DNA from: Pseudocalidococcus azoricus BACA0444
GTDB taxonomy: Bacteria > Cyanobacteriota > Cyanobacteriia > Thermosynechococcales > Thermosynechococcaceae
Direction of reading: 5' to 3'
Length of the DNA stretch: 64,000 nt
NCBI RefSeq assembly: GCF_031729055.1
Contig: NZ_JAVMIP010000004.1
Span: 62,001-126,000 of the forward strand
The first letter of the stretch is position 1; the number at the start of each line of letters is the position of its first letter. Positions 9,864 through 19,487 of this stretch are shown in pieces. Under the pieces are notes generated by a model, which searched no databases, was not told the origin of the DNA, and was given only the letters and a program-made list of their open reading frames with translations. A program made the position numbers and the translations under genes.

Positions 9864-11047
9864 AGGGAACTAACCCAAGCATTGTCCAGTTGACGTTCCA
9901 ATTGGGGCTGGAGGGGTAATCCGGGGTTAATGAGTCGGCCGGGAGTTAGTTGATTCATCGGGAGGTTATTGATTCCCTCGACTTGATGTGGGCCTGGCCA
10001 GAGTAACCAACTACTGCTTGGGGATAACTGAGATAAGCTGGTGGGATTGGTGGTGAGCCAAAGAATTGGAGTCTGTATCGGGGGCGGTGACTGGGGGCGT
10101 TGGGGCTGGGGTTGAATCGCGGCTAAGGCCCGGAGAATGGCGGTTTCGTTGATCAAATGCTCCACATCCCCCAGGGAAAGCTCAACGGGAATATTTTGTT
10201 TGCGAGCATAGAAATAAATAGCCGCCGCGGCCATGACGGCCTGTTCAAATTCATCCGGGAGCCAGGCCCCGCTCACATCCAGGCTAACCATCACCGCCAT
10301 ACCACCACTCAAGGCATCCAACTCTCGCACCCGTAATTCCCCATACCTGGCACTCGTCCGCCAATGCACTAAGCGCAGAGCATCTCCCCAACGATAGGGC
10401 CGGAGGGAACGGGTTAAGCCTTCCGTGGCCAATTGCCGTTGGTATTGCCGGTCAACCCAGCGTTGGGAGGTTTCTTGACCCAGTTGATCCAAGAGCGGAC
10501 AGGCCTGTAGGGGTAAGACAATTGGATAAACGACAGCGGTTGCGGGGACAGACCAGGCCCGCTGACACCAAAATAAACCCAGGGGGGCCGCCGTGCGGAG
10601 AGTTACTTTTTCCCAATGATAAATGCCTCGCCGGGTCGGAATTATTTTGCGGACATAGCGATTTTGGGTTTGGGTGGGCAAGTCGGCAATGACATGGGGC
10701 GGTGGGGCTTGCTGGGCCAGGCCTGGGGGCAGATGATCCTTAAGGGTGATCAGGGCCCGCGGGGTTTGGCTGGGATTAGAGAGTTCGAGTTCTAGGGTCA
10801 AGACATCCCCCACACTGACGGGTCGAATGGGTAAACGGGTCATTACCAGGCCCCGAATCATCCGCGCTGGTGTTAAGGCCCCCACCAACAGCAAAGCGAC
10901 AATAATCCCAGTCATCACATAGAGCCAGCCGGACATCGAATTTACTGCCGCCCCAAAGAAAAACAAGGCCAGGCCGCCCAGCAGTAATGCCCCAAAGGCT
11001 GGAGTCACCCATTGTCGCTCTAACCACCGATTCAAACGCTGAATCAT
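9860..11047 (-). CDS. DUF58 domain membrane protein
   Basis: 395-residue protein with two N-terminal membrane segments (about residues 17-33 and 36-55), a middle beta-rich region, and the DUF58 core at about residues 195-245, recognised by LRPYRWGDALRLVHWRTSAR and the following LRVRELD. DUF58 proteins are often encoded beside MoxR-type ATPases, but no such gene is adjacent here. The function is not established. The C-terminal part carries a vWA-like stretch (VSLDVSGAW). It converges with ycf54. Confidence 0.88.
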   Translation of the reverse strand: MIQRLNRWLERQWVTPAFGALLLGGLALFFFGAAVNSMSGWLYVMTGIIVALLLVGALTPARMIRGLVMTRLPIRPVSVGDVLTLELELSNPSQTPRALITLKDHLPPGLAQQAPPPHVIADLPTQTQNRYVRKIIPTRRGIYHWEKVTLRTAAPLGLFWCQRAWSVPATAVVYPIVLPLQACPLLDQLGQETSQRWVDRQYQRQLATEGLTRSLRPYRWGDALRLVHWRTSARYGELRVRELDALSGGMAVMVSLDVSGAWLPDEFEQAVMAAAAIYFYARKQNIPVELSLGDVEHLINETAILRALAAIQPQPQRPQSPPPIQTPILWLTTNPTSLSQLSPSSSWLLWPGPHQVEGINNLPMNQLTPGRLINPGLPLQPQLERQLDNAWVSSL

Positions 11048-11226
11048 CTCCGCTCCAGTCCCATCGCCAACCGCTATCCTTTACTCTAAGGGGATTTTGA
11101 TAACTCGGGGCCGGAGAGGACTAAATTTAGCTTTCAAAACATAAAATAGAGACTTTTCGGATCAATGGCCCGATACAGGGCTGGCAGATTTAAGATAGAC
11201 GTGATCCTTGTATCCGGCCCCTGATC

Positions 11227-13545
11227 ATGGTGAATACATTAGTCACTCCTGTGCCGAGTTTAGGGGAATTGGAGCTTGGCCTGGCCAAACTGCGAAACAC
11301 TCTCCGCCCGGGGCAACGGGAATTAGCAAATTGGTTAGATGGCCCCTTGGCGGTTTCAGCAGTTCCGGGAGCGGGAAAATCTCACGGGATGGCCATTGGA
11401 GCCGTGATGACGTTGGCCCAGTCCCAACTCCACCGCCAAAAACAACTGGTGATTGTCACCTTTACCCGCTCCGCCACCGCCAACATTAAGAGCCGGATTC
11501 GCCAACACCTGGCTAATTTGGGTTTACCCCGCTATGGTTTCTCGGTTCAAACCCTCCACGGCCTGGCCCTGAACATTGCTGCCAGTAACATCCGCCACGG
11601 CCTGGATTTATCTCAAGCAACTCTGATTACGGATGTCCAGAAAAGTCGGATTTTGCGGCGGTGCGCCCAAGAGTGGCAGCAGGATCACCCCCGGGCCTGG
11701 CAGATCTTATTAGATGGCCAAGCGACTGAATACGAGGAAACAGAACTGATTCGCCGCCGGACGGCCCTTTTGAGTGAAGTCTTACCCAAACTAGCCCAAA
11801 CCAGTATTGCCGCGGCAAAAAGTTCTAACCTGAGTCCGGCAGATTTGGCTAACCTGGCCGCCGGCCATCCCGATGCCTACCCCATTTTAGAAATTGCCGC
11901 CGACCTCTATGGCCGCTATCAAACCCACCTCAGCGCCCGCGGACTCATTGACTATGACGAAATGATTTTGGCCGCCTTACGAGTGCTTGCAGATCCAGAG
12001 TCCCGCCGCCACTGGCAAACTCAAGTTTATGGGGTTTTTGAAGATGAAGCCCAGGATTCCACCCCCCTGCAAACGGAACTTCTCAAAATCCTAGCTACAG
12101 ACCCGCTTAATCCCCATCTAGTGAACCTTGTCCGGGTGGGAGATCCAAACCAGGCCATCAACTCCACCTTTACCCCGGCTGACCCGATCTTCTTTGCCCA
12201 ATTCTGCCAGGCCTGTGCAGATCAATCCCGATTCTTTACGATGAACCAGGCCGGTCGCTCTAGTCAGATCATTATTGACGCAGCAAACTATCTCGTCGCC
12301 TGGACTAATGGGACACAAGTGGCTGGGCCAGAATTGCCGTTTCAACCCCAGAAAATTGAGCTAGTTTCTCCCGACGACCCCCAACCAGATGCCAATCCAG
12401 CTGCGACCGGCCGGGGCCTGGAAATTTACGCGCCCAGAGATGTTATCCATACGGTGGCCTTGATTGGGGAACGGGTGGGACAACTGCTAACGGAAAATCC
12501 CCAGGCCAATGCCGCTGTCTTGGTGCGGGAAAATAAGCAGGGGCGATTTGTGACCGATGTTTTAGCCCAGCCGGAAAAGTTTGGCTTAAACACCAATTTG
12601 GCAGGCCTGGGAATTACGGTTTACGACACAGGCAGCGAGGCCCGGCGTTCCCATGTTCCAGCCGAGTTACTGAATATGCTCCTTTTTTTACATCGCCCCC
12701 ATTCCCCTGGCTATTTCAAGGCAGCCCTGGATATTTTCACCGCCCGTCAACTCATCCGCCGCCAAGATTGGAACGCTCTCGTCAGCCAACCGGAATTATT
12801 TTTATTTCCCAGTCCAATCGATCCTGGCCCCCATCCCGATGAACAAGCCGCCCAACAACTCTGCCAGGCTCTCCTCCAGGCCCGTTTGAACCTAGCCCTC
12901 TATCCCCTGATTGCCTATGTGGCCAATGTGCTCCAATACGACCCGACCGAACTGGCCACCGCTGATAAGTTAATTAGCCAATTGGCACAACAGGCCGGCG
13001 GACAACAAACTTGGACAAGAATTAGCCCAATTTGGCAGGAGATTGTCAGTGAAGAAAAATTTGATGCGGTGGAGCTAGGGGATCCAGACAGTAACTTGAT
13101 TCGACCACGGCAATTAACGATTATGACCATGCACAAAGCCAAGGGCCTGGATTGGGATTATGTCTTTCTACCGTTTTTGCATGACACCGTCATTCCGGGT
13201 AATCCTTGGGTTCCGGGTTCGCTCAAGTTTCTCGGTCATGCCAACCTTGAGGAAGTCGCGCGGGCCCAAATTCGCAGTGCCGTTCACCAACGCCCAATTC
13301 CAGATATTAACGGGGCCTGGGAACACGCTAATCACCTCAAAGCCGCCGAAGCCTATCGGTTACTCTATGTGGCGATGACGCGGGCCAAACGTTTGCTATG
13401 GATGTCGGCGGCGATCAATGGCCCCTTCAGTTGGGCAAGTTTTAATTGGCATCAAAGCTATAAATTCGATCCGAAAAAACCTTGTCCTGCCCTGGATGCC
13501 CTTCGCAAGCAATTTCCCCAATCACAAATGTCCATTACCTATTAG
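11227..13545 (+). CDS. UvrD/REP-family superfamily 1 helicase
   Basis: 772-residue ATP-dependent DNA helicase. Helicase motifs in order: Walker A VPGAGKS near residues 46-52, motif Ia VTFTRSAT, motif II EDEAQD near 273-277, motif III GDPNQAI, motif V MHKAKGLDWD near 635-644 and motif VI LYVAMTRAKR. It has a rather divergent middle and is about the size of PcrA/UvrD. Its housekeeping role (repair, replication restart) versus an accessory role is unclear. The coiled-coil gene at 13566 begins 20 bases after the stop and is probably co-transcribed. The start ATG 11227 gives a short N-terminal extension ahead of the Q-like segment LRPGQRE. Confidence 0.92.
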   Translation: MVNTLVTPVPSLGELELGLAKLRNTLRPGQRELANWLDGPLAVSAVPGAGKSHGMAIGAVMTLAQSQLHRQKQLVIVTFTRSATANIKSRIRQHLANLGLPRYGFSVQTLHGLALNIAASNIRHGLDLSQATLITDVQKSRILRRCAQEWQQDHPRAWQILLDGQATEYEETELIRRRTALLSEVLPKLAQTSIAAAKSSNLSPADLANLAAGHPDAYPILEIAADLYGRYQTHLSARGLIDYDEMILAALRVLADPESRRHWQTQVYGVFEDEAQDSTPLQTELLKILATDPLNPHLVNLVRVGDPNQAINSTFTPADPIFFAQFCQACADQSRFFTMNQAGRSSQIIIDAANYLVAWTNGTQVAGPELPFQPQKIELVSPDDPQPDANPAATGRGLEIYAPRDVIHTVALIGERVGQLLTENPQANAAVLVRENKQGRFVTDVLAQPEKFGLNTNLAGLGITVYDTGSEARRSHVPAELLNMLLFLHRPHSPGYFKAALDIFTARQLIRRQDWNALVSQPELFLFPSPIDPGPHPDEQAAQQLCQALLQARLNLALYPLIAYVANVLQYDPTELATADKLISQLAQQAGGQQTWTRISPIWQEIVSEEKFDAVELGDPDSNLIRPRQLTIMTMHKAKGLDWDYVFLPFLHDTVIPGNPWVPGSLKFLGHANLEEVARAQIRSAVHQRPIPDINGAWEHANHLKAAEAYRLLYVAMTRAKRLLWMSAAINGPFSWASFNWHQSYKFDPKKPCPALDALRKQFPQSQMSITY

Positions 13546-13565
13546 TCTGTTTGCCTGCCATCATC

Positions 13566-14348
13566 ATGCCCACACCTCAATCAGTCTCAAACATTCAAAG
13601 CACAAAAGAGCTATTTGATTATTGGTATCACAAAGTTATCTTTCGCAATCATGATCTCATTGAATCTGATAATCATTTGCCTGCCTATGAAATCCGTCAT
13701 GAATGCACAAATTATGATACTTTGCTTAAGTTGCCAGAAGTTGAAACACTGACGGGACTGGAACGAGATCGAGTTTACGCTATCATCAAGTATCAATGCA
13801 CTAGCAAGGTTCTTCAACGCCGAGCCAGCTATTTTCGTCAAAAGTCTGTAGAAATTCGTCATGAACTTGATCAACTGAATCATCAAAATCAGGAAAACAA
13901 GAATTGGATTGAACAACTCAGACGGCTTTTGTTCAGCAAAGATATTGAAATTAAACAACTTACGGCCCAGATTGCTTTGTTAGAAGCTGAAAAAGAAGTT
14001 CTCCAGGCTGAAAGTGATCAATCAAGTGCCTATGCAGAACTGTTAAAAGAAGTAGAAACACTCAGAAAGAAGTTTGAAAAGGAGAAAAAACGACGTGAGG
14101 AACTTGGAAAGAATAACCAAAGTTTAGGCGGCCGAGTAGCTCATACGGAGCGGTATAAGCGAGAACGGAATGAAGCCAGAGAGCAAGTAACTAAGCTAGA
14201 ACAAATCAATCGGACGTTACAAAATGAACTCAATCAACTTAAGGGGGTACCTTTGCGCTCAGAACCCAATAAATCTCAACGCAGACTGAAAAAATCTCCC
14301 CTCGCCACATCCGAGCTAGAAAGGGACAACCCAGCCAATGGCCAATGA
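13566..14348 (+). CDS. Long coiled-coil protein, hypothetical
   Basis: 260-residue protein. The first 95 residues form a small domain with no recognised motif. From about residue 95 to 230 the sequence is a charged, heptad-like coiled coil rich in Glu, Lys, Gln and Leu, followed by a basic tail. I chose ATG 13566, 20 bases after the helicase stop; the open frame extends upstream into the helicase gene but those codons belong to the helicase in another frame. Codon use is more AT-rich than in the flanking genes, which may mean transfer. Tight linkage to the helicase suggests a shared function. Confidence 0.75.
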   Translation: MPTPQSVSNIQSTKELFDYWYHKVIFRNHDLIESDNHLPAYEIRHECTNYDTLLKLPEVETLTGLERDRVYAIIKYQCTSKVLQRRASYFRQKSVEIRHELDQLNHQNQENKNWIEQLRRLLFSKDIEIKQLTAQIALLEAEKEVLQAESDQSSAYAELLKEVETLRKKFEKEKKRREELGKNNQSLGGRVAHTERYKRERNEAREQVTKLEQINRTLQNELNQLKGVPLRSEPNKSQRRLKKSPLATSELERDNPANGQ

Positions 14349-14378
14349 CATCTTTATCGAACTGACGCGGTTAACGTG

Positions 14379-14786
14379 ATGAAACTTTCTGAACTTAAAG
14401 CACTAGTTTATGACCAGGCCCAGGCCAGAACCCCGAAGGAGCTTAAAGCCCAATACCCCAGCCTAAAATCCCTCGACTTTCGCCGCAAACAGGCCTGGCA
14501 AACCGCCTTAAAATTTCTCTCCACATTGCCCCCACCCGCGGAACCAAATCTCACCTATGAACAATGGTTAGCCCATCCACCCCCAGAATATCGGGAATTA
14601 TTTGCCACCCTTGATGCCACCAGCCAGGCCTTTGACCAACACTATGCCAATGCCCAGGCCTTAAATGGGGAGTTAATCCAGATTGCCGATGAGTTAGAGT
14701 CCCTCAGTTTAGAATTGGAGACCGAAGCCAAAACCTGGCCCAATCAACCCCCCAGGCCCCCCAAACCTGACCCGGCACTAAATTAG
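14379..14786 (+). CDS. Hypothetical helical protein
   Basis: 135-residue protein beginning with ATG 14379 (a GTG directly before it is an alternative). It is predicted mainly helical, with a Tyr/Pro-containing centre (YEQWLAHPPPEYREL) and a Pro-rich C-terminus. The N-terminal LKALVYDQAQARTPKELKAQYPSLKSLD segment is reminiscent of small cyanobacterial proteins of unknown function. It is the third gene in a same-strand run after the helicase and the coiled-coil protein, 30 bases after the latter. Confidence 0.72.
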   Translation: MKLSELKALVYDQAQARTPKELKAQYPSLKSLDFRRKQAWQTALKFLSTLPPPAEPNLTYEQWLAHPPPEYRELFATLDATSQAFDQHYANAQALNGELIQIADELESLSLELETEAKTWPNQPPRPPKPDPALN

Positions 14787-14811
14787 GCTGCATATCTTCT
14801 GAATCCAAAGG

Positions 14812-15357
14812 TTAGGCCTGGGCAATTAAAGCCACTTCCACCCGTTCGGCCTGGGGTTGGGTTAATTGAATGGCAATATTGGGGCCAAAAAACTTGGTGA
14901 TCTTATCCTGCTTCTGTTGCCAAACTTCAAACTCAATCGCCGAGGAATCAAATTCTAAAATTAAGGTATAGGCTCCGTGGATCAGGTCTTCCCGGATACC
15001 CACCAAAATCGGTCGCTCATCATCGGAAGGGCTTAGGCCCAAGGCTGTTAAAGAACTGTCCAAATGGGCATCTTGACCATAACGATAGCGGGTAACATCT
15101 TTGCGAATTTGGGTTTGGATCGGCGTGGCCTGGGTTTCCCGCAAAGCAATAATGTCCGGGGGAGTGGGTTGGCTATAGGGGACAGGGGACAATTCCGCAG
15201 CTTTTAAGGCCAGCCCCCCCAAAAGTAAAGGCACACCATAGAAAAAACCGGCCAAGTTTAAGGTGGCATTACCTGACCCATAGGCAATAAACCCAATCAC
15301 GGTCAAAATCGAACCTACCACCAGGCCGAGCGTACTTAAGGAAAACCGACCAAACAT
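14812..15357 (-). CDS. DUF2854 membrane protein
   Basis: 181-residue protein with two N-terminal membrane segments (about residues 6-26 and 31-51) followed by a soluble domain of about 130 residues. It matches what I know of DUF2854, a family restricted to cyanobacteria and plants whose function is not established. I chose ATG 15357 (MFGRFSLS) because the membrane helix follows immediately; an open frame extends 16 codons further upstream. It lies 61 bases downstream of yajQ on the same strand. Confidence 0.8.
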   Translation of the reverse strand: MFGRFSLSTLGLVVGSILTVIGFIAYGSGNATLNLAGFFYGVPLLLGGLALKAAELSPVPYSQPTPPDIIALRETQATPIQTQIRKDVTRYRYGQDAHLDSSLTALGLSPSDDERPILVGIREDLIHGAYTLILEFDSSAIEFEVWQQKQDKITKFFGPNIAIQLTQPQAERVEVALIAQA

Positions 15358-15418
15358 GAAGACCTCTCCCCACCGGGACTCTGAGATTTTGCTACTACCA
15401 GCCACGCAGGGCCTAAGA

Positions 15419-15910
15419 TTAACGATAGTTTACAAATTGTAACGCGGCTGGATAATCCTCTTCCTTAAGCCGTTGAATCACCCCTTGCAAATCATCCTTA
15501 GACTTGGCTACCACCCGCACTGCATCCCCTTGAATACTCGGTTGAACTTTCTTAAACTCTGTCCGAATCAGCTTACTAATGTCCTTGGCCAACTCAGCAG
15601 TCAAGCCCCGCCGCAGTTGAATGGCCTGAGTCACCCGCCCACCGGCCGCCGGGTCAATGGGGCCATAGTCAAAAATCTTGAGGGATAAGTTACGTTTAGC
15701 TGCTTTAGTTTGCAGGATGGTGATCACAGCATCGAGGGTAAATTCACTGTCGGTATTGATCGTAATTGCCTCTGGGCCAAGTTCTACAGTTGTTTTGGTG
15801 CCTTTGAGATCATAGCGGCTTTTAATGTCTCGAACTGTTTGATCTACAGCATTAACTAACTCCTGTCGATCAAAGTCGCTGACAATATCAAAGGAAAAAC
15901 TACTGGCCAT
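15419..15910 (-). CDS. yajQ: YajQ-family nucleotide-binding protein
   Basis: 163-residue protein of the YajQ (UPF0234) family, two ferredoxin-like domains; some members bind cyclic di-GMP or nucleic acid. Diagnostic segments are SFDIVSDFD at residues 5-13, [10 protein letters not shown] at about 28-37, and [18 protein letters not shown] near the C-terminus. ATG 15910 gives the standard MASSFSFD start; the frame reads 16 codons further upstream without homology. Cytosolic. Confidence 0.95.
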   Translation of the reverse strand: MASSFSFDIVSDFDRQELVNAVDQTVRDIKSRYDLKGTKTTVELGPEAITINTDSEFTLDAVITILQTKAAKRNLSLKIFDYGPIDPAAGGRVTQAIQLRRGLTAELAKDISKLIRTEFKKVQPSIQGDAVRVVAKSKDDLQGVIQRLKEEDYPAALQFVNYR

Positions 15911-16321
15911 ACTAATTCCTAACGGGAGTATCCAAGATTTTAATAACAAGTAACACAAAGATAACCATTATAAAGCAATCCGTCCTCAATTACGAGAATA
16001 TTATGTGCTGAAAGTCTAGGATAATCTCCACTTTTGCCTCGTTTTGTTAGTATTAGGCAGCTTCTCAACCAGAATAGTGAGATTGTTTAGATCATCTAAT
16101 GACTATTGCAACTACAAATGGCGGTAATGTCTTTTAGTAAAGGACAGATAAAATAAGGGAAGATTGTTCTTTTAGTGCCTATGTAAAACGTCCCTGGTTT
16201 TCTGCCTTGCCCGACCTGTGGCTCAGACGACATCAGACATCATGAAGAATGAACAGATTCGTTTAGAGAAGGCAATGAGTGCAAATCAAGCTGTCTTTTC
16301 CTCATCCTTTACTAAATAGGA
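15911..16321. other. Gene-free stretch with a possible zinc-ribbon relic
   Basis: No complete gene seen. At 16203-16245 the + strand reads LPCPTCGSDDIRHHEE and then a stop, like the zinc-ribbon start of IS1/IS1595-type transposases. This could be a transposase relic, but the similarity is short and I would not rely on it. Confidence 0.3.
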
Positions 16322-16690
16322 CTACCGATAAAGACTACCTGTTGGCTTCAAAACCCGATGTAATTCCACTAAGCGAATTGCTATCATCACCAAATAGGCT
16401 GATAACGAATTTTGCCCCAAGGTGCGGATTAATAGATCCAGTAATTCAGCCAGTTCGCCCCGCTTAAATTTCAGTTGTTCTAAAGCTCTTACGGATTCTT
16501 CTCCCCATTGCCAAGTGTCTTCAAATGCCGTGATCTGGGCCTGGGAGCTTTCACCTTTAAGAGATTTGAACAGGATGTTATACCCGGCCTGGGAGTTGAA
16601 CGGTGGATCAAGATAAATTAAGTCCACACATTCCTCGGCAAGGCTGGCCCGTAAGACTTCTAAATTATCGCCATAGTAAAGCATTTTCAT
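16322..16690 (-). pseudogene. Truncated site-specific DNA methyltransferase
   Basis: N-terminal 122 residues of an N6-adenine/N4-cytosine DNA methyltransferase of the Mod (type III-like, beta) class. It begins MKMLYYGDNLEVLR and carries the catalytic motif DPPFNS followed by the expected YNILFK segment. It stops right after KPTGSLY, where homologues continue with an H-C-D-P motif and several hundred more residues including the SAM-binding FxGxG motif. The downstream sequence does not resume the protein. It is a 3'-truncated remnant and cannot be active. No restriction gene is seen nearby. Confidence 0.8.
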
Positions 16691-16881
16691 ATCTGGGCTA
16701 ATTGAGTTTGTAAGTGGTTGGGCCTGGCCTGGGAGTAGTCGAACCTATATTTAGGAATAAATTATGATCGGACTGATTATGAGCCACATCCCCACAAATC
16801 ATTCTCAATTATTGCCCTAGTCAAGAGCGATGATGTCAAGATTCATCGTTTTTTGAGAATAGGATAATTAATCCGCTCAAC

Positions 16882-17670
16882 TTAGCTACGGTCTTCCAAG
16901 AGCCTTTGCCACTCGGCATCAATTTTGTCAGTTTGCTCGGCTTCTTGGGTGATCAGGTCTTTTTCAGTGGTGTAGGCCAGGTTTGTCTGTGTGATCAGGG
17001 TTTCTGCGGCATAGGCCTGGGCGGCGGTAATTTTGTCCTTAAGGGTGGCATCGGCGGTGCGGAGAATTTCGGCCCGGTTTTCTCGGATTTGATTGCGGGC
17101 TTTGATTCGGCCATTCATCACTAGAATCCAGTAGTAGCGACCGAGGGGAATTCCCAAAAAGCCCAGGCCATAGGCGACCAAAACCCAAAAGATTGACTGC
17201 ACAAAGCCGACGATGCCGCCCAACTGGGTTGCTACGGATCCATCCCCAAGTAAATTCCACAGGACTAACGCCCCGACTAGGTTGATACAGCCGAGGCCAA
17301 TGGCTAACATCACTTGTCCACTGCTAGCGCGGGTAAATTTCCAGGTAATTTCTTCCAGATAGGGTGAAACAGGTTTTTGGCGTTGTTGTTTGGCCGTAGC
17401 CTGGAGATCTGGGAAATGATAAATAATCTCGCCCTGCTCCGTAACTTGGGGAACCCCATTAAAGCGACTCAAGACCGGAATCATAAAGTTTTCGCCACTG
17501 GACAGCGGGCCTGGGGAAATATCCAGATAGGGGGCAATTTGTTCAGCAACGACGGCTCCTTTTTGGTTGATAATTTGCTGCCCGACTTCTTGCCAGCGCC
17601 GTTCTTCCAGATTGGCATTGGGATTCCCATCACCAAAGAGAAACGAATAAATCCCTTCTAAGAAGTTCAT
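16882..17670 (-). CDS. C-terminal half of a TGA-split membrane protein
   Basis: 262 residues beginning with MNFLEGIYSFLFGDGNPN, a segment I associate with a larger cyanobacterial/plastid membrane protein. Two hydrophobic segments at about residues 120-138 and 150-175 are followed by a charged helical C-terminus. The 24 codons from 17742 down to 17671 are in frame and open, and join this part to the frame at 17743-18189 across a single TGA. I therefore think both belong to one ancestral gene of about 435 codons. This half has its own ATG at 17670 and might be made separately. Confidence 0.75.
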   Translation of the reverse strand: MNFLEGIYSFLFGDGNPNANLEERRWQEVGQQIINQKGAVVAEQIAPYLDISPGPLSSGENFMIPVLSRFNGVPQVTEQGEIIYHFPDLQATAKQQRQKPVSPYLEEITWKFTRASSGQVMLAIGLGCINLVGALVLWNLLGDGSVATQLGGIVGFVQSIFWVLVAYGLGFLGIPLGRYYWILVMNGRIKARNQIRENRAEILRTADATLKDKITAAQAYAAETLITQTNLAYTTEKDLITQEAEQTDKIDAEWQRLLEDRS

Positions 17671-17742
17671 TTCCTCTGGATTTTGTCGCTGATTACGGGA
17701 CGACTGCCGCCGCGGCCGATAGGGATCACTGCCAAAGAACCA

Positions 17743-18189
17743 TCAAAAGTCTGGGAAGAAGATAAAACGGGGGAAGTCAAAGCCGCCGGAGCGATTATTG
17801 TTATCATTTCGGCTACTACTGGCAGCAATCACAATGAGGATGATGGCAACAAAGATTAAGACGATTGAGAGAATCAAGAAAATCCCAAAGGACATCCGAA
17901 TCAAATAAAACAGAACGGCCCAAACCTTGGCCCAGGCCTCTTGGAGTTGAATCCGTAAATACTTAGACCGCAAAATTCCCCGAAAGTCCCGTGGCAAGAC
18001 ATAGGCAATATCCCCAGATTCGGCCACTTGCAGATCTCCACCCACTGCACTGGCCAAGGCCAACAGGCCCTTTTGAGAAGTATTGAGGTCTAAACCAGCC
18101 TTGGCCGCAACATCACCGACCGTGACTCGATAGCCTAATTGTTCAACAGCCTGCATGACCGCTGGGTTTAAGGTTGCGACTTCTGCCAT
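17743..18189 (-). CDS. N-terminal half of a TGA-split membrane protein
   Basis: 148 residues. A winged-helix-like N-terminal region (residues 1-65) precedes a strongly hydrophobic segment at about 100-122 and a Ser/Asn/Gly-rich linker ending FPDF. The stop is TGA at 17743-17745, followed directly by TGG in the same frame, and the frame then stays open for 24 codons to the Met of the next part. A single-base change (for example TGG to TGA) would explain the split. Whether the stop is read through, or the gene is broken, cannot be told from sequence. Confidence 0.75.
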   Translation of the reverse strand: MAEVATLNPAVMQAVEQLGYRVTVGDVAAKAGLDLNTSQKGLLALASAVGGDLQVAESGDIAYVLPRDFRGILRSKYLRIQLQEAWAKVWAVLFYLIRMSFGIFLILSIVLIFVAIILIVIAASSSRNDNNNRSGGFDFPRFIFFPDF

Positions 18190-18629
18190 AGGGATAAACT
18201 CTCAAGTTGGCTTAATTCTTATTTTATCGTAACAATTTGAGCTGCTCCAGCTTAGGTGAGGATTATCCCCCCAGGAGTTGCCGCTGTCGAGTTTCTATGT
18301 TTATGGTCTTATGCTTGAAACTGAGTAGCCTGTTTCTGGGTTAAAAAGGCTTTGATAGTTTTCGGATTCCTCTTGTTTTACTTGCCAACCACCACCACCA
18401 GGCCTGGGGCGAACATGAAAAATTGGACTAGTTGAAGGAGGCGGGTTTTTCCTGACCATTGAATCTATCTTTTCCTAACATCAGAATTAAATTCCCACAC
18501 ATGAAATTCATACTAATAACTAATTATACCAATGGTTTATCTAATCGGTCGCGCCAATGCCCTACCCCGTTCTGCCGACTCTCAAAATGAGCAGTCCTAG
18601 CCAAAGTTTGCCATCTAATATGGTCTAGA
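18190..18629. other. Gene-free stretch
   Basis: 440 bases between the split membrane-protein gene and the hydrolase gene. I see no coding frame, tRNA or repeat in it other than one CCAGGCCTGG motif. It probably holds the promoter of the 18189 gene. Confidence 0.5.
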
Positions 18630-19454
18630 TTACGATTGCACAAACGCCAATAAGTCGGTATTCAGTTGATCTTTACTCGTATCGCCTAAACTATGGGAAC
18701 CTCCAGAGTAAAGCTTTAAAATTGCATTGGGAATTAGTTTAGCGGCTAATAGGGCAGAAGCCTCAAGGGGAACAATCTGATCATCGTCACCGTGAATAAT
18801 CAACGTTGGAATATCAAACTTTTTCAAGTCTTCAGTAAAATCGGTCTCAGAAAAGGCCTGAATACAATCGTAAGCATTCTTATGGCCTGACATCATTCCC
18901 TGTTGCCACCACGATTGAATCGTCCCCTGGGAAACCGTAGCTCCAGGCCGGTTAAAGCCAAAAAATGGGCCACTGGCAATATCGAGAAAGAACTGGGCCC
19001 GATTTGCCAAATAAGCGGCACGAAACCCATCAAAAACCTCTAAGGGTAGCCCCCCGGGATTTGCTTCTGTCCTGACCATAATTGGCGTTACAGAACCCAT
19101 CAAGACCGCCTTTGCCACGCGACTTGTCCCATGCCGGCCAATGAAACGCGCTACTTCTCCCCCACCCGTTGAGTGACCAATCATCACAGCATCCTGAAGA
19201 TCAAGAGCCTGGAACAGTTCCGCCAAGTCATCAGCATAGGCGTCCATATCATTGCTTTGCCAAGGTTGACTAGAACAACCATGCCCGCGCCGATCATGGG
19301 CAATACAGCGATAGCCATGAGAAGCCAGAAAAAACATCTGCGACTCCCACGCATCAGAATTCAAAGGCCAGCCATGACTGAAGGTGATCGGTTGTCCAGA
19401 ACCCCAATCCTTGTAATAAATCTCGGTACCATCTTGTGTCGTTATGGTTCCCAT
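18630..19454 (-). CDS. Alpha/beta hydrolase, non-heme chloroperoxidase type
   Basis: 274-residue alpha/beta hydrolase of the cofactor-free haloperoxidase/esterase group. The sequence has the oxyanion segment SHGWPLNSD (residues 26-34), the nucleophile Ser95 in GHSTGGG, the acid in HGDDDQIV and the His in GGSHSLGDT. It is likely a cytosolic esterase or perhydrolase; the natural substrate is unknown. ATG 19454 gives the standard [18 protein letters not shown] start. The open frame continues upstream into a 105-bp inverted-repeat element (19488-19592) 33 bases away, so that element lies in the promoter or leader region. Confidence 0.92.
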   Translation of the reverse strand: MGTITTQDGTEIYYKDWGSGQPITFSHGWPLNSDAWESQMFFLASHGYRCIAHDRRGHGCSSQPWQSNDMDAYADDLAELFQALDLQDAVMIGHSTGGGEVARFIGRHGTSRVAKAVLMGSVTPIMVRTEANPGGLPLEVFDGFRAAYLANRAQFFLDIASGPFFGFNRPGATVSQGTIQSWWQQGMMSGHKNAYDCIQAFSETDFTEDLKKFDIPTLIIHGDDDQIVPLEASALLAAKLIPNAILKLYSGGSHSLGDTSKDQLNTDLLAFVQS

Positions 19455-19487
19455 ATCATTACCCCCTATTGTCCGAAGACTGGCTTT

